DNA from: JAFKKS01 sp039808325
GTDB taxonomy: Bacteria > Pseudomonadota > Alphaproteobacteria > Rhizobiales > Xanthobacteraceae
NCBI GenBank assembly: GCA_039808325.1
Contig: JBDHSU010000003.1
Location: 16,006 to 80,005 of the forward strand
DNA length: 64,000 nt
Direction: 5' to 3'
Positions 27,035 to 35,929 of the stretch are shown piece by piece. Each line of letters opens with the position of its first letter. The stretch's first letter is position 1. The notes beneath the pieces are model-generated. The model was not told the DNA's origin, searched no databases, and worked only from the letters and a program-made list of their open reading frames with translations. Made by a program: the position numbers and the translations under genes.

Positions 27035-30000
27035 CTACTCCGCCGCGCCCTGCGGGAAGCTGCTCGGCGGCGGGTCGCCCGGCGGCGGCTGGATCATCGC
27101 GGCCGAGGACGAGCCGGTGAGCCGCACCTTCAGACGCTCCATCGCCAGGTAGATCACGGGCGTCGTGTACAAGGTGAGAAGCTGGCTGAGCAGCAAGCCG
27201 CCGATGATGGTGACGCCGAGAGGATATCGCAGCTCCGAGCCGGTGCCGCTTTCCAACGCCAGCGGCAGCGCGCCGAACAGCGCCGCGAGCGTCGTCATCA
27301 TGATCGGGCGGAAGCGCAGCAGGCAGGCGCGCACGATGGCTTCGCGCGGCGTGAGGCCGTCCTCCCGCTCCGCGTCGAGCGCGAAGTCGATCATCATGAT
27401 CGCGTTCTTCTTCACGATACCCATCAGCAGGATGATGCCGATGAGCGCGATCACCGAGAGGTCGAGGCCGGTGAGATGCAATGCCAGCAGCGCGCCGACC
27501 CCGGCGGACGGCAAGGTCGAAAGGATCGTCAGCGGATGGATGAAGCTCTCATAGAGCACGCCGAGAACGATGTAGATCGTAATCGCGGCGGCAAGAATCA
27601 GCCATGGTTGTCCCTTGAGCGACTTCGCGAACTCCTCCGCATCCCCCGAATAGCTGCCGACCAGCGACGTCGGCATGCCGATCGTGCGACCGGCGGCGGA
27701 AATCGCCGCCACGGCGTCGCTGAGCGACGCGTCGCGCGCCAAATCGAAGCTCAAGGTGATGGCGGGAAACTGCTCCTGGTGGCTGATCGCGAGCGGAGCG
27801 GTGGTGCGCTTGACCTGCGCGATCGCATCGAGCGGCACCTGCGCGCCCGTGGCCGAGGGGACGTAGAGCTTCGGCAACGACGACGACGGGTCGCGCTGGA
27901 ACTCCGGCAGCGCCTCGAGGATCACGCGGTACTGGTTCGCCTGGCCGTAGATCGTCGATATCTGGCGCTGCCCGAACGCGTCGTTGAGAGTGTCGTTGAC
28001 CACCTGCATGGAGACGCCGAGGCGGCCCGCCTTGGCGCGGTCGACCTCGATCAGCGCCCGCAAGCCGCCTTCCTGCGCTTCCGACGACACCTCCTCGAAC
28101 AGGCTGTTGCCGCGCAGCGCATCCACCAGCCTGTTCGACCAGTCGAGAACTTCCGCCGCGTCGGTGCCGGCGAGCGTGTATTGATACTGCGCGCGGCTCG
28201 AGCGCGTGCTGATCTGAATGTCTTGAACCGCCTGGAAGAAAACCTTCACTCCCGGAATCGGCGCCACGCGCTCCTTGAGGCGGCGCACGATCTGATCCGC
28301 GCTGGCGCGGCGCTTGTCGCGCTCCTTCAACACGATGGTGACGCGGCCGGCATTCGGCGTCGGATTGAGCGGGCTCACGCCGACGACCGAGGTCACGGCG
28401 GAAACGTCGGGATCGCTCCGCAGCGCGGAAACCACTTCGTCCTGCAGCCGCTGCATCTCGACGAAGGAGACTTCGGCGCCCGCCTCGACCACCGCGGTGA
28501 TCAGGCCGGTGTCCTGCGCCGGAAGGAAGCCCTTCGGGGCGACGACATAAAGCCAGATCGTCGCGACCAGCGTCGCCGCGGTGACGATCAAGGTCAGCGT
28601 CTGCCGGCGCAACACCCATTCGAGCGAGCGCTCGTAGTAGACGATCGACCCGTCGACCGCCTTGTTGAAAAAGCGCGTCAGCGGATTCTCGCGCCCCGGC
28701 GCGACACGCCGCAGCAACGTGCTGCACATCATCGGCGTCAGCGTCAGCGACACGACGGCGGAGACGACGACCGCGATCGTCAGGGTCAGCGCGAATTCGC
28801 GGAACATGCGCCCGACGAGGCCGGTCATGAACAGCAGCGGAATGAACACAGCGATCAGCGACACGGTGAGAGAAATCACGGTGAAGCCGATCTCGCGGGC
28901 GCCGCGCATCGCGGCGTCGAGGGGCGCTTCCCCTTCCTCGATGTGGCGGACGATGTTCTCGATCATCACGATCGCATCGTCGACGACAAAGCCGGTGCCG
29001 ATGGTCAAGGCCATCAGCGAGAGGTTGTCGAGGCTGAAGCCGCAGAACCACATCACGCCGAAGGTGGTGATGAGCGACAGCGGCAGGGCGACGCCGGCGA
29101 TGATGGTGGCGCGAACGGTCCGCAGGAACAGCAGCACCACGAGCACGACGAGGACGACGGCGAGAACCAACGTGAACTGCACGTCGTGGATCGACGCGCG
29201 GATCGTCGTGGTGCGGTCCTGAACGACCGTGAGCTTGACGCCGACCGGCATGGCGCGCTGCAGGCGCGGAAGCTCGGCCAGGACACGCTCGACCGTTTCG
29301 ATGACATTGGCGCCGGGTTGGCGCTGAACGTCGACGATGGCCGCAGGCGAGCCGTTGTACCAGCCGCCGACCTTGGTGTTCTCCAGGCCGTCGACGACGG
29401 TCGCGACATCTCCGAGCAGGATCGGCGCATCGTTGCGATACGCGACGACGACGGAGCGGTAGGCGTCGGCGGCGGCAATCTGATCGTTGGCGCCGATCGT
29501 GTAGGACTGCTGCGAGCCGTCCAGCGATCCCTTCGGCCCCGCGAAATTGGCGCCGGTGATGACGGTGCGCAGATCCTCGAGCGAAACGCCGTAGGACGCG
29601 AGGCGCGCCAGGTCCGCCTGGATGCGCACCGCCGGGCGGATTCCGCCCTGAACGGAAACGCGGCCGACGCCGGTGATCTGGCTGAGCCGCGGCGCCAGCA
29701 GCGTATCGGAGAGGTCGCTGATCTGCCGCAGCGAAACCGTGTCCGAGGTGAGCGCCAGCGTGACGATCGGCACGTCGGCCGGGTTCACTTTCGAATAGGT
29801 CGGCGGATACGGCAGATTGCGCGGCAGGGTCGAGGCGGCCGCGTTGATCGCGGCCTGCACGTCCTGCGCGGCGCCGTCGATGTCGCGGTTGAGATCGAAT
29901 TGCAGCGTGATCTGGCTGACGCCGAAGGAGCTCGACGAGGTCATCGTCGACAATGCCGGCACCTGGCCGAACTGACGCTCCAGCGGCGCGGTGACGAGCG

Positions 30001-30181
30001 ACGCGATGGTGTCGGGACTGGCGCCGGGAAGCTGCGTGGTCACCTGGATCGTCGGGAAGTCGACTTGCGGCAGTGCCGACACCGGCAGCCACCAATAGCC
30101 GAGCAAACCGCCGAGCAGCAGCGCGACGCCGAGCAGCGAGGTCGCGACGGGCCGTTGGATGAACGGCGCGGAGACACTCAT
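27035..30181 (-). CDS. RND efflux pump permease (MdtB-like)
   Basis: A 1048-residue RND permease. It starts MSVSAPFIQRPVATSLLGVALLLGG and carries FVVDDAIVMIENIVRHIEEGE with the TM4 Asp pair. ATG 30181 overlaps the adaptor stop by 4 bp. The much longer open frame upstream is antisense-like, Arg-rich and lies inside the adaptor gene. C-terminal residues (PPPGDPPPSSFPQGAAE) are hydrophilic and Pro-rich. With the following gene it probably builds a heterotrimeric pump. Confidence 0.93.
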   Translation of the reverse strand: MSVSAPFIQRPVATSLLGVALLLGGLLGYWWLPVSALPQVDFPTIQVTTQLPGASPDTIASLVTAPLERQFGQVPALSTMTSSSSFGVSQITLQFDLNRDIDGAAQDVQAAINAAASTLPRNLPYPPTYSKVNPADVPIVTLALTSDTVSLRQISDLSDTLLAPRLSQITGVGRVSVQGGIRPAVRIQADLARLASYGVSLEDLRTVITGANFAGPKGSLDGSQQSYTIGANDQIAAADAYRSVVVAYRNDAPILLGDVATVVDGLENTKVGGWYNGSPAAIVDVQRQPGANVIETVERVLAELPRLQRAMPVGVKLTVVQDRTTTIRASIHDVQFTLVLAVVLVVLVVLLFLRTVRATIIAGVALPLSLITTFGVMWFCGFSLDNLSLMALTIGTGFVVDDAIVMIENIVRHIEEGEAPLDAAMRGAREIGFTVISLTVSLIAVFIPLLFMTGLVGRMFREFALTLTIAVVVSAVVSLTLTPMMCSTLLRRVAPGRENPLTRFFNKAVDGSIVYYERSLEWVLRRQTLTLIVTAATLVATIWLYVVAPKGFLPAQDTGLITAVVEAGAEVSFVEMQRLQDEVVSALRSDPDVSAVTSVVGVSPLNPTPNAGRVTIVLKERDKRRASADQIVRRLKERVAPIPGVKVFFQAVQDIQISTRSSRAQYQYTLAGTDAAEVLDWSNRLVDALRGNSLFEEVSSEAQEGGLRALIEVDRAKAGRLGVSMQVVNDTLNDAFGQRQISTIYGQANQYRVILEALPEFQRDPSSSLPKLYVPSATGAQVPLDAIAQVKRTTAPLAISHQEQFPAITLSFDLARDASLSDAVAAISAAGRTIGMPTSLVGSYSGDAEEFAKSLKGQPWLILAAAITIYIVLGVLYESFIHPLTILSTLPSAGVGALLALHLTGLDLSVIALIGIILLMGIVKKNAIMMIDFALDAEREDGLTPREAIVRACLLRFRPIMMTTLAALFGALPLALESGTGSELRYPLGVTIIGGLLLSQLLTLYTTPVIYLAMERLKVRLTGSSSAAMIQPPPGDPPPSSFPQGAAE

Positions 30182-31506
30182 TGCGATGTGCCCGACCCGG
30201 CCCCCGAACGCTGCCGCCGGCGCTCGCCGCGGCGGCCCTCCCCACTCCCCGCGGGCGCGCCCTCGGCAGGTTTCGCCGCGGCCGGCGGCGTCTTCGCCCC
30301 GTCCTCCGTCGACACCTTGACCTTGGCTCCTTCGGTGAGGCGGACGAAGCCGCTGGTGACGACGGTCTCGCCCGGCTTCACGCCGTCGGCGATCACAGCA
30401 CGGACGTCGTCCTGCTGCGCGACCGTCACGTTCCGCGCCGCGACGGTGCCGTCCTCCTTCACGACATAGACGAACGTTCCGTTCGGCCCGCGCTGCACAG
30501 CAGCGGTCGGCACCGTGACGACCTGCTTCAAGGTCTCGACCAGAAGCCGAACGTTGATGAACTGTCCGGGCCAAAGCTGCAGGCCGGGATTGGGAAACTC
30601 GGCGCGCACCTTCACCGTGCCGGTCGTCTGATCGACCTGATTGTCGATGACCTTCAGCGTCCCGCGATCGACCACCGTCTTGTTGTCGGCGCCGAGCGCC
30701 TCGACCGCGAGCGTTCCTTCGCCGAACGCCTTGTTGACGCGGTTCAACTGCTGCTGCGGTATGCTGAAGAAGATCGAGATCGGCTTGAGCTGCGTGATGA
30801 CGACGATGCCCGTCGTGTCCGACGCGTGCACGATGTTGCCCTCGTCGACCTGACGCAGGCCGGTGCGGCCGGCAATCGGCGCGACGATCTTGGTGTAGCC
30901 GAGGATCGCCTGCGCATTTTCAATCGCGGCCTGGTCGAGCTTCACCTGCGCCTCGAGCTGCGCCACCTGCGCGCGCTGCGTGTCCACCTGTTGCTTGCTG
31001 CCGGCGTTCGACACGGCAAGGCGGGCGTAACGGTCGAGGTCGATCTTGGCGTTGGCGAGCAGCGCCTCGTCCTGCGCCTTCTTCGCCACGGCCTGATCCA
31101 ACTGCGCCTGATAGGTCGTCGGGTCGATTTCGGCGAGCACATAGCCGCGCTCGACGTCCTGACCTTCGTTGAACAACACCTTGATCAGCTTGCCGTCCAC
31201 CTGCGGACGCACGGTCACGGTGTTGAGCGCCTTCGTCGTGCCGACGCCGTCGAGATAAACCGGAACGTCGGCCACGGACGCGGTCTTCGCCAGAACCGGC
31301 ACCGGACCGTCGCCGCCGCGAAAGCGGCTCATGCCCTGGCGATGCTGTTGCTGCCATGGCCCTTCGACCCAAAGCACGACCGCGCCGATGACGGCGCAGC
31401 CGATCAGGATCGAGAACAGGCGGCTGCGCCAGGAGCGGCCGGGCCGCGTCGGCGCGCGGCGCTCCTCTTCGCTCGCGACGGCGTGTTGTTCGGACTTATC
31501 GAGCAT
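30178..31506 (-). CDS. RND efflux periplasmic adaptor (MdtA-like membrane fusion protein)
   Basis: A 442-residue HlyD-family adaptor. A cytoplasmic N-terminal tail (about 1-30) precedes one membrane anchor (LFSILIGCAVIGAVVLWVEG). The lipoyl half-motifs follow (VRPQVDGKLIKVLFNEGQDVERG and IVAPIAGRTGLRQVDEG) around an alpha-helical hairpin of about 80 residues. The C-terminus is rich in Gly, Arg and Ser and probably disordered. Its start overlaps the outer-membrane channel stop by 11 bp, and its stop overlaps the first RND gene. It links the RND trimer to the outer-membrane factor. Confidence 0.93.
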   Translation of the reverse strand: MLDKSEQHAVASEEERRAPTRPGRSWRSRLFSILIGCAVIGAVVLWVEGPWQQQHRQGMSRFRGGDGPVPVLAKTASVADVPVYLDGVGTTKALNTVTVRPQVDGKLIKVLFNEGQDVERGYVLAEIDPTTYQAQLDQAVAKKAQDEALLANAKIDLDRYARLAVSNAGSKQQVDTQRAQVAQLEAQVKLDQAAIENAQAILGYTKIVAPIAGRTGLRQVDEGNIVHASDTTGIVVITQLKPISIFFSIPQQQLNRVNKAFGEGTLAVEALGADNKTVVDRGTLKVIDNQVDQTTGTVKVRAEFPNPGLQLWPGQFINVRLLVETLKQVVTVPTAAVQRGPNGTFVYVVKEDGTVAARNVTVAQQDDVRAVIADGVKPGETVVTSGFVRLTEGAKVKVSTEDGAKTPPAAAKPAEGAPAGSGEGRRGERRRQRSGAGSGTSQ

Positions 31507-32980
31507 GACGACGCGACTCTATGTAGGGCTCCCAGCCGCCGCCGAGAGCCTGATACAGGCTGACGATCGCCTGCAGCCGCAGCAGCCGCGCTTGCGAGAG
31601 CGCGTCCTGGTTCTGAAACAGCGTCTGCTGCGCGTTGAGCAAGGTGACGAGATCGATCGTGCCTTCGCGCAATCGCGTTTCGGAAAGATCGAAGGCGCGG
31701 CGGGAGCTTGCGACCGCCTCGCGCAACAACCGTTCGCGCTCCGCCGTCTGGCGCACCGCGATCAAGGCGCTCTCGACATCGGCGAAGGCGGAGACCACAG
31801 ACTTGCGATAGGTCTCCAGCAGTTCATGCTCCAGGCCACGCTGCAGCTTCAATTGTCCCTGCAAGCGGAAGCCGTCGAAGATCGGCTGCGTCAGCCCCGC
31901 GGCGACGTTGTAGAAAGCCGCCTGCGGCGTGAACAACGTCTTCAGCGCGGCGCTCTGGTAGCCGCCTTCCGCCGTCAACTGGATGCTCGGAAAGAAGGCG
32001 GCGCGCGCGGCATAGACGTTGGCGGACGCGGAGGCAAGGTTGGCTTCCGCCATCTGGATGTCGGGACGCTGGATGAGGAGCTCGGAGGGAAGCCCCGGCG
32101 TCACGCGCGGGATGGCGACGCGCGCCATGCTGCCGCCGCGAATGTCGACAAATTCCGGCGGACGGCCGATCAGCACGGCAAGGACGGTGATCGTCTGCTG
32201 CCGCGTCTGCTCGAGCTGCGGGATCGCCGCCCGCTGCGTCGCGAGAAGGCTTTCCTGCTGTGCGATGTCGAGGTCGGAAACCGTGCCGACGTTCAGCCGC
32301 TCACGGATGACTCCGAGAATGCGCGACGCGCTCGCCACGTTCTCGCGCGCGATGCGCAGCCGGTCCTGCGCCGCGAGCACCTGGAAATAGGCATTGGCGA
32401 CGCTCGCCAGCGTGCTGAGCCGGACAACGTCGCGGTTGAAACGGGCAGCGACCGCGGTCTCCTGCGCGGCCGCGAGCGTCGCGCGGTTCTTGCCCCAGAA
32501 GTCGATCTCGTAGCTCGCGGTCAGCGAAGCCGAGAACAACTGGCGCTGGCGGCTGCCGCCGACGGTATTGCCGGTTCCGGTCGCCAGCGACGACTGCGAA
32601 CGCGACGCGCTCGCGTCGAGATCGACAGCGGGCAGCAGCGGCGCGCCGGCGACCTGCGCCTGCGCGTCGGCCTGGACGATGCGCGCCACGGCGACGGCGA
32701 TGTCGAAATTGTCGGCCGCGGCGTCTTCCATCAGACGGGTCAATTCGGGCGTACGGAAACCGCGCCACCAGCCCGGGCGCGGCGGCGCGGCCTGGGCTGC
32801 GGCGCCCTTCGGCGCGGCGCGATAGGCCGACGGCAAATCGAACGTCCACAACGGTTGCGGCTCGACGGTGAGGCAACCCGCAAGCAGGGGCAGCGCCGCC
32901 ACGACGAACACGATACGTAACGCTTGCGTCGCCGCGACGCGGATCGTGGTCATCGCCCGGCGGGCGGATATCTGCGTCAT
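31496..32980 (-). CDS. Outer-membrane efflux lipoprotein (NodT/OprM family)
   Basis: A 494-residue channel of the TolC/NodT family. The lipobox LLAGC sits at about residues 32-36, so Cys36 would be acylated. Two repeats of the outer-membrane efflux domain follow: PAYR...WWRGFRTPELTRLMEDA, and LPSELLIQRPDIQMAEANLASASANV, the family hallmark. An alternative ATG at 32953 leaves the signal peptide intact and is equally plausible. It is the first pump gene, 36 bp downstream of the sensor gene, and provides the exit duct for the RND pump. Confidence 0.93.
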   Translation of the reverse strand: MTQISARRAMTTIRVAATQALRIVFVVAALPLLAGCLTVEPQPLWTFDLPSAYRAAPKGAAAQAAPPRPGWWRGFRTPELTRLMEDAAADNFDIAVAVARIVQADAQAQVAGAPLLPAVDLDASASRSQSSLATGTGNTVGGSRQRQLFSASLTASYEIDFWGKNRATLAAAQETAVAARFNRDVVRLSTLASVANAYFQVLAAQDRLRIARENVASASRILGVIRERLNVGTVSDLDIAQQESLLATQRAAIPQLEQTRQQTITVLAVLIGRPPEFVDIRGGSMARVAIPRVTPGLPSELLIQRPDIQMAEANLASASANVYAARAAFFPSIQLTAEGGYQSAALKTLFTPQAAFYNVAAGLTQPIFDGFRLQGQLKLQRGLEHELLETYRKSVVSAFADVESALIAVRQTAERERLLREAVASSRRAFDLSETRLREGTIDLVTLLNAQQTLFQNQDALSQARLLRLQAIVSLYQALGGGWEPYIESRRHAR

Positions 32981-33016
32981 CGACTCACGCTGCGGAGGTT
33001 GAGCACGCCAAGGCGT

Positions 33017-33517
33017 CTACTGCGTCTTCGGAGGCGTGGACGGCTGCCGGTGCGGTGGCCAGTCCGCCAGCTTGTTGCGGCCCGCCGCCGACATTTGCGC
33101 CGCAGCCAATGCAAGCAGATTTTGCAGCGATTCGTCGAATTTTTGTCGCGCCGCGCGGGTTTGTCCCATGGCGAGGCGCAGCCGCCCGATGTCGAAGGGA
33201 TCGGCACGCAATGCCGCGCGCACGACATCCTGCGCCTGGCGGTAAGCGTACTGAGCGGCTTCTACATCGGTGCTGTTGGCGCGAAAATTCTCGCGCAGGA
33301 TCCGCGCATCGCTCTCCGGCAACGTCGCCGCCAGGCGATTGATGCGGCCTGCCGCCGTGCGGTCGATGACCGCCGGGCCGGGAATCGGCGCGATGTAGTG
33401 CTTGATCGCCAGCGCCCCCACGATGCCGACGAAAAACAGGTTCAGGGCGAGCGAAACGAGCAGGAGCAACCGTCCGCTTGCCGCCTGCCCGCCCAGAGCG
33501 GCCGTCGCCAGTTTCAT
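33017..33517 (-). CDS. Periplasmic sensor-like protein (CpxP/CnrX/Metal_resist type), membrane-anchored
   Basis: A 166-residue protein with one N-terminal membrane helix (about 17-40) and a helical periplasmic domain. The domain has the alternating pattern of the heavy-metal-resistance/CpxP-like family: LPESDARILRENFRAN, then AALRADPFDIGRLRLAMGQTRAARQKFDESLQNLL. CnrX-type sensors control an ECF sigma factor through a membrane anti-sigma factor. The His and Met ligands of CnrX are not evident here, so metal sensing is doubtful and envelope stress or the pump substrate is more likely. It overlaps the upstream gene by 4 bp. Confidence 0.72.
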   Translation of the reverse strand: MKLATAALGGQAASGRLLLLVSLALNLFFVGIVGALAIKHYIAPIPGPAVIDRTAAGRINRLAATLPESDARILRENFRANSTDVEAAQYAYRQAQDVVRAALRADPFDIGRLRLAMGQTRAARQKFDESLQNLLALAAAQMSAAGRNKLADWPPHRQPSTPPKTQ

Positions 33518-34026
33518 GGCCGCGCCCCCGTCATCGGCTCGGGCTCGGACACCAGCGCGCCGAGGTCGGCCTCAACGAAAGAGCCGGCGGTCGCCGTTGG
33601 CACCGACGAATCGATCGGCGCGATGGTGATCCCGAACAGGCCGATGGCGAGACCCAGGCAGCCCGCGAGCGCCAACCCCGCGACGCGCGGCCAGGCCGGC
33701 GCGAAATCGTAATTGAGCAGCGCGTCGGGCCACCACCGGGCCACGATCGAGCGGCGCTGCGCCGGCAACGGCCGCGCCTCCAGCCGCGACACAACGCGCG
33801 CGCCGGCCGTCTCGGCGCACGCCGCGTCGGGCATGCCCTGCGTGACACTGGCGCGGAGGGCCGCCTCCATACGGCGCGCCTCTTCATGCATGGCGCGCGC
33901 GCGATGGTCGGCCGCGATCAGCCGCAGCGCGGCGGTCCGTTCCCGCTCCGGCCATACCGCGAGATCCGGCCCCAGCGCGTCCAGGCGATCGAGGAATTGC
34001 ATGGGTGTCATGGTCCTAGTCCTCAT
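33514..34026 (-). CDS. Putative membrane anti-sigma factor
   Basis: A 170-residue protein of unrecognised family. It has a charged cytoplasmic N-terminal half (LDRLDALGPDLAVWPERERTAAL, then a helical Arg/Glu-rich stretch), one membrane helix at about 114-136, and a short periplasmic tail of about 35 residues. Size, topology and position directly after an ECF sigma gene and before a periplasmic sensor match anti-sigma factors such as CnrY, but no zinc-binding HxxxCxxC motif is visible. The start overlaps the sigma stop; ATG 34011 is an alternative. Function is inferred from context. Confidence 0.6.
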   Translation of the reverse strand: MRTRTMTPMQFLDRLDALGPDLAVWPERERTAALRLIAADHRARAMHEEARRMEAALRASVTQGMPDAACAETAGARVVSRLEARPLPAQRRSIVARWWPDALLNYDFAPAWPRVAGLALAGCLGLAIGLFGITIAPIDSSVPTATAGSFVEADLGALVSEPEPMTGARP

Positions 34027-34588
34027 TTCCTTCGCTCAGGTCCGATCCGAGCTTGCGGCGCAGACTGCGCCGGGCGCGAACCAAAAGCGTTTCGACGCCG
34101 GATACCGATGTATCGACAATCGCGGCGACTTCGGCATTGCTCAGGCCTTCCCGGTAGGTGAGCACGATCGCGGCGCGCTGGCGCTCGGGCAGCGCGGCGA
34201 TCGCTTCCGCGATGCGACGGTCCCGCTCCTCGCGCTCGAAGCGCTCCGCCGGCCCGGGCGCGGTGTCGGCCACCCCTTCGGCGGCCTCGAGGCCGAGGGG
34301 GGCCGGTCGACGCCGCCGGCTGAGGCAGAGGTTGAGAACAATGCGATAGAACCAGGTGCGGAAGCTCGCCAGCGGTCGCCAACGGGGCGCGTTGACCCAA
34401 ACGCGCAAGAGCGCCTCCTGCACGACCTCCTCGGCATCGGCCTCGCTTCCCACCATCCGGCGCGCGAAACCGGCTGCCGGCGCGGAATGCCGCCGCGCGA
34501 GCACCCTGAATGCCTGCCGGTCGCCCCCGGCAATGCGATGCATGAGGCTTTCATCGCTCGGCTCCCGCATGCCAGGTCGTCGCCCCAC
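34016..34588 (-). CDS. ECF-type RNA polymerase sigma-70 factor
   Basis: A 190-residue extracytoplasmic-function sigma factor. Region 2 is at about 28-95, with DAEEVVQEALLRVWVNAPRW followed by FRTWFYRIVLNLCLSRRRR. Region 4 is at about 125-180 (LPERQRAAIVLTYREGLSN, then the HTH EVAAIVDTSVSGVETLLVRARRSLR). A second ATG at 34570 is a possible start. It is the first gene of an apparent operon with the anti-sigma candidate, the sensor and the MdtABC-like pump, and probably directs that operon and itself. I could not assign its -35/-10 motif in the upstream gap. Confidence 0.92.
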   Translation of the reverse strand: MGRRPGMREPSDESLMHRIAGGDRQAFRVLARRHSAPAAGFARRMVGSEADAEEVVQEALLRVWVNAPRWRPLASFRTWFYRIVLNLCLSRRRRPAPLGLEAAEGVADTAPGPAERFEREERDRRIAEAIAALPERQRAAIVLTYREGLSNAEVAAIVDTSVSGVETLLVRARRSLRRKLGSDLSEGNED

Positions 34589-34908
34589 TCCCGCCGGCTA
34601 TCGCCGCGCTCTCCCAACCGTCACGGCGTGGAGACACTTCGCACCGGCGATTGTACCTGGAGTTGTAACGATCGGCGAAATTCCACATCATCCGGCCCTC
34701 GACAGCGGCGCATGCTGCGGCCTGTCGAAACCTTTAAACGCCGCTCCACACCGAATCCTGCGGCTTGGGGGAACGCCAGCAACAAAGGGCCTCCCTTTCC
34801 ATAATCAGGTCCGGCGGACCAAAAAACATCATCAGATTGGTAGCCTGCCCGGACGCGATGGCGTATTGCACATTGTATTCCAAGAGATGATTGGGCTGGA
34901 GGAGACTG
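34589..34908. other. Divergent intergenic region, sigma factor / TRAP transporter
   Basis: A gap of 320 bp with no credible gene. Near the sigma side, TTGTAACGATCGGCGAAATTCC (read on either strand) contains pieces reminiscent of ECF promoters, but spacings do not fit a known class. Near the TRAP side, the A/T-richer stretch 34840-34890 with ATTGTATTCC may hold the DctP promoter. A GGAGGAG ribosome site lies at 34898-34904. Confidence 0.4.
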
Positions 34909-35919
34909 ATGACGATCAATCGACGGACTTTCGGGAAAATCGCGGCGGCCGGCGCGGTCGGCGGGCTGGCGCTGCCGTATGTCGCGCGCGAAGGCTACGC
35001 CGCGGCGGCGCATACCCTCAAGCTCACCTTCGCCGACACGCGCAACCATCCGCTTCTCGGCGTGCTCGAGCGCTTCGCGGAGAACGTCAAGAAAAAGACC
35101 GACGGCGCGGTCGAAATCCAGGTCTTCAGCACCGGCGAACTCGGCAGCCAGACCAATATCCTCACCGGCATGCAGACCGGCATCATCGACCTCTGCGCCC
35201 ACACCTCGGGCTTCATCGACACCCTGTTCCCGCAGTTCCAGGTCGTCGACCTGCCGTTCCTGTTCAGCGATTCCGCCACGGCCGAGAAGATGCTCGACGG
35301 CAAGGTCGGCAAGCAGCTTCTCGACCTCATGCCCACCAAGGGCATCTATGGCCTCGGCTACGGTCACTGGGGTTGGCGCGTGTGCTCGACGATCGGACGC
35401 AAGATTCCGAAGCCCGCGGACATCAAGGGGCTGAAAGTTCGCGTCCAGCCGGGCCCGATCTTCGCCGCGACCTTCCGCGCGCTGGAAGCGAGCCCGATCG
35501 CCATCGACTACAGCGAGGTCTATCTCGCGCTGTCACAGCATACCGTCGAAGCGGTTGAAACGCCGATCATCGCGCTGCCGACGGCCAAGCACTATGAGGT
35601 CGTCAACACCATCAACCTGTTGAACCACGTCTATAACGCGGGCGCGCTGATGGCGAGCAAGCGCAAGTTCGACGCGCTGCCGAAGAATCACCAGGAGGCG
35701 ATCCGCGCCGCGACGGTGGACCTGACGGCCGACTGGCGCAAAACCATCAAGGAAAAGACGGACGAGACGGCCGAGTTCCTGAAAGGCAAGGGTCTCACCA
35801 TCAACGAGGTGGACCGCCCCGCCTACCGCAAGGCGACGGACAGCGTCTACAAGGAGTTCAAGCCGATCGTGGGCGCGGAACTCTTCGACGCCGTCCTGAA
35901 AGAAGCCGGCCAAGGCTGA
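34909..35919 (+). CDS. TRAP transporter substrate-binding protein (DctP family)
   Basis: A 336-residue periplasmic solute receptor. The N-terminus NRRTFGKIAAAGAVGGLALP is a Tat-like leader with Arg5-Arg6, cleaved near residue 33. DctP landmarks are LKLTFADTRNHPLLG, the segment FSTGELGSQTNILTGMQTG and the ligand-carboxylate region LKVRVQPGPIF, with the conserved Arg. ATG 34909 has a GGAGGAG site 5 nt upstream. It is 10 bp upstream of its membrane partner. DctP proteins bind C4-dicarboxylates, keto acids, sugar acids or aromatic acids. The ligand is not determined. Confidence 0.92.
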   Translation: MTINRRTFGKIAAAGAVGGLALPYVAREGYAAAAHTLKLTFADTRNHPLLGVLERFAENVKKKTDGAVEIQVFSTGELGSQTNILTGMQTGIIDLCAHTSGFIDTLFPQFQVVDLPFLFSDSATAEKMLDGKVGKQLLDLMPTKGIYGLGYGHWGWRVCSTIGRKIPKPADIKGLKVRVQPGPIFAATFRALEASPIAIDYSEVYLALSQHTVEAVETPIIALPTAKHYEVVNTINLLNHVYNAGALMASKRKFDALPKNHQEAIRAATVDLTADWRKTIKEKTDETAEFLKGKGLTINEVDRPAYRKATDSVYKEFKPIVGAELFDAVLKEAGQG

Positions 35920-35929
35920 TCGGCCCGCC

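Noticed and set aside
33017..33517. Heavy-metal resistance assignment from the sensor-like domain
   Set aside because: The linked pump is an HAE-type MdtBC pair, and the His/Met ligands expected of a CnrX-type metal sensor are not visible.
34640..34680. TGTAAC / CGAAAT as an ECF sigma promoter
   Set aside because: The spacing between possible -35 and -10 elements fits no known ECF class on either strand.
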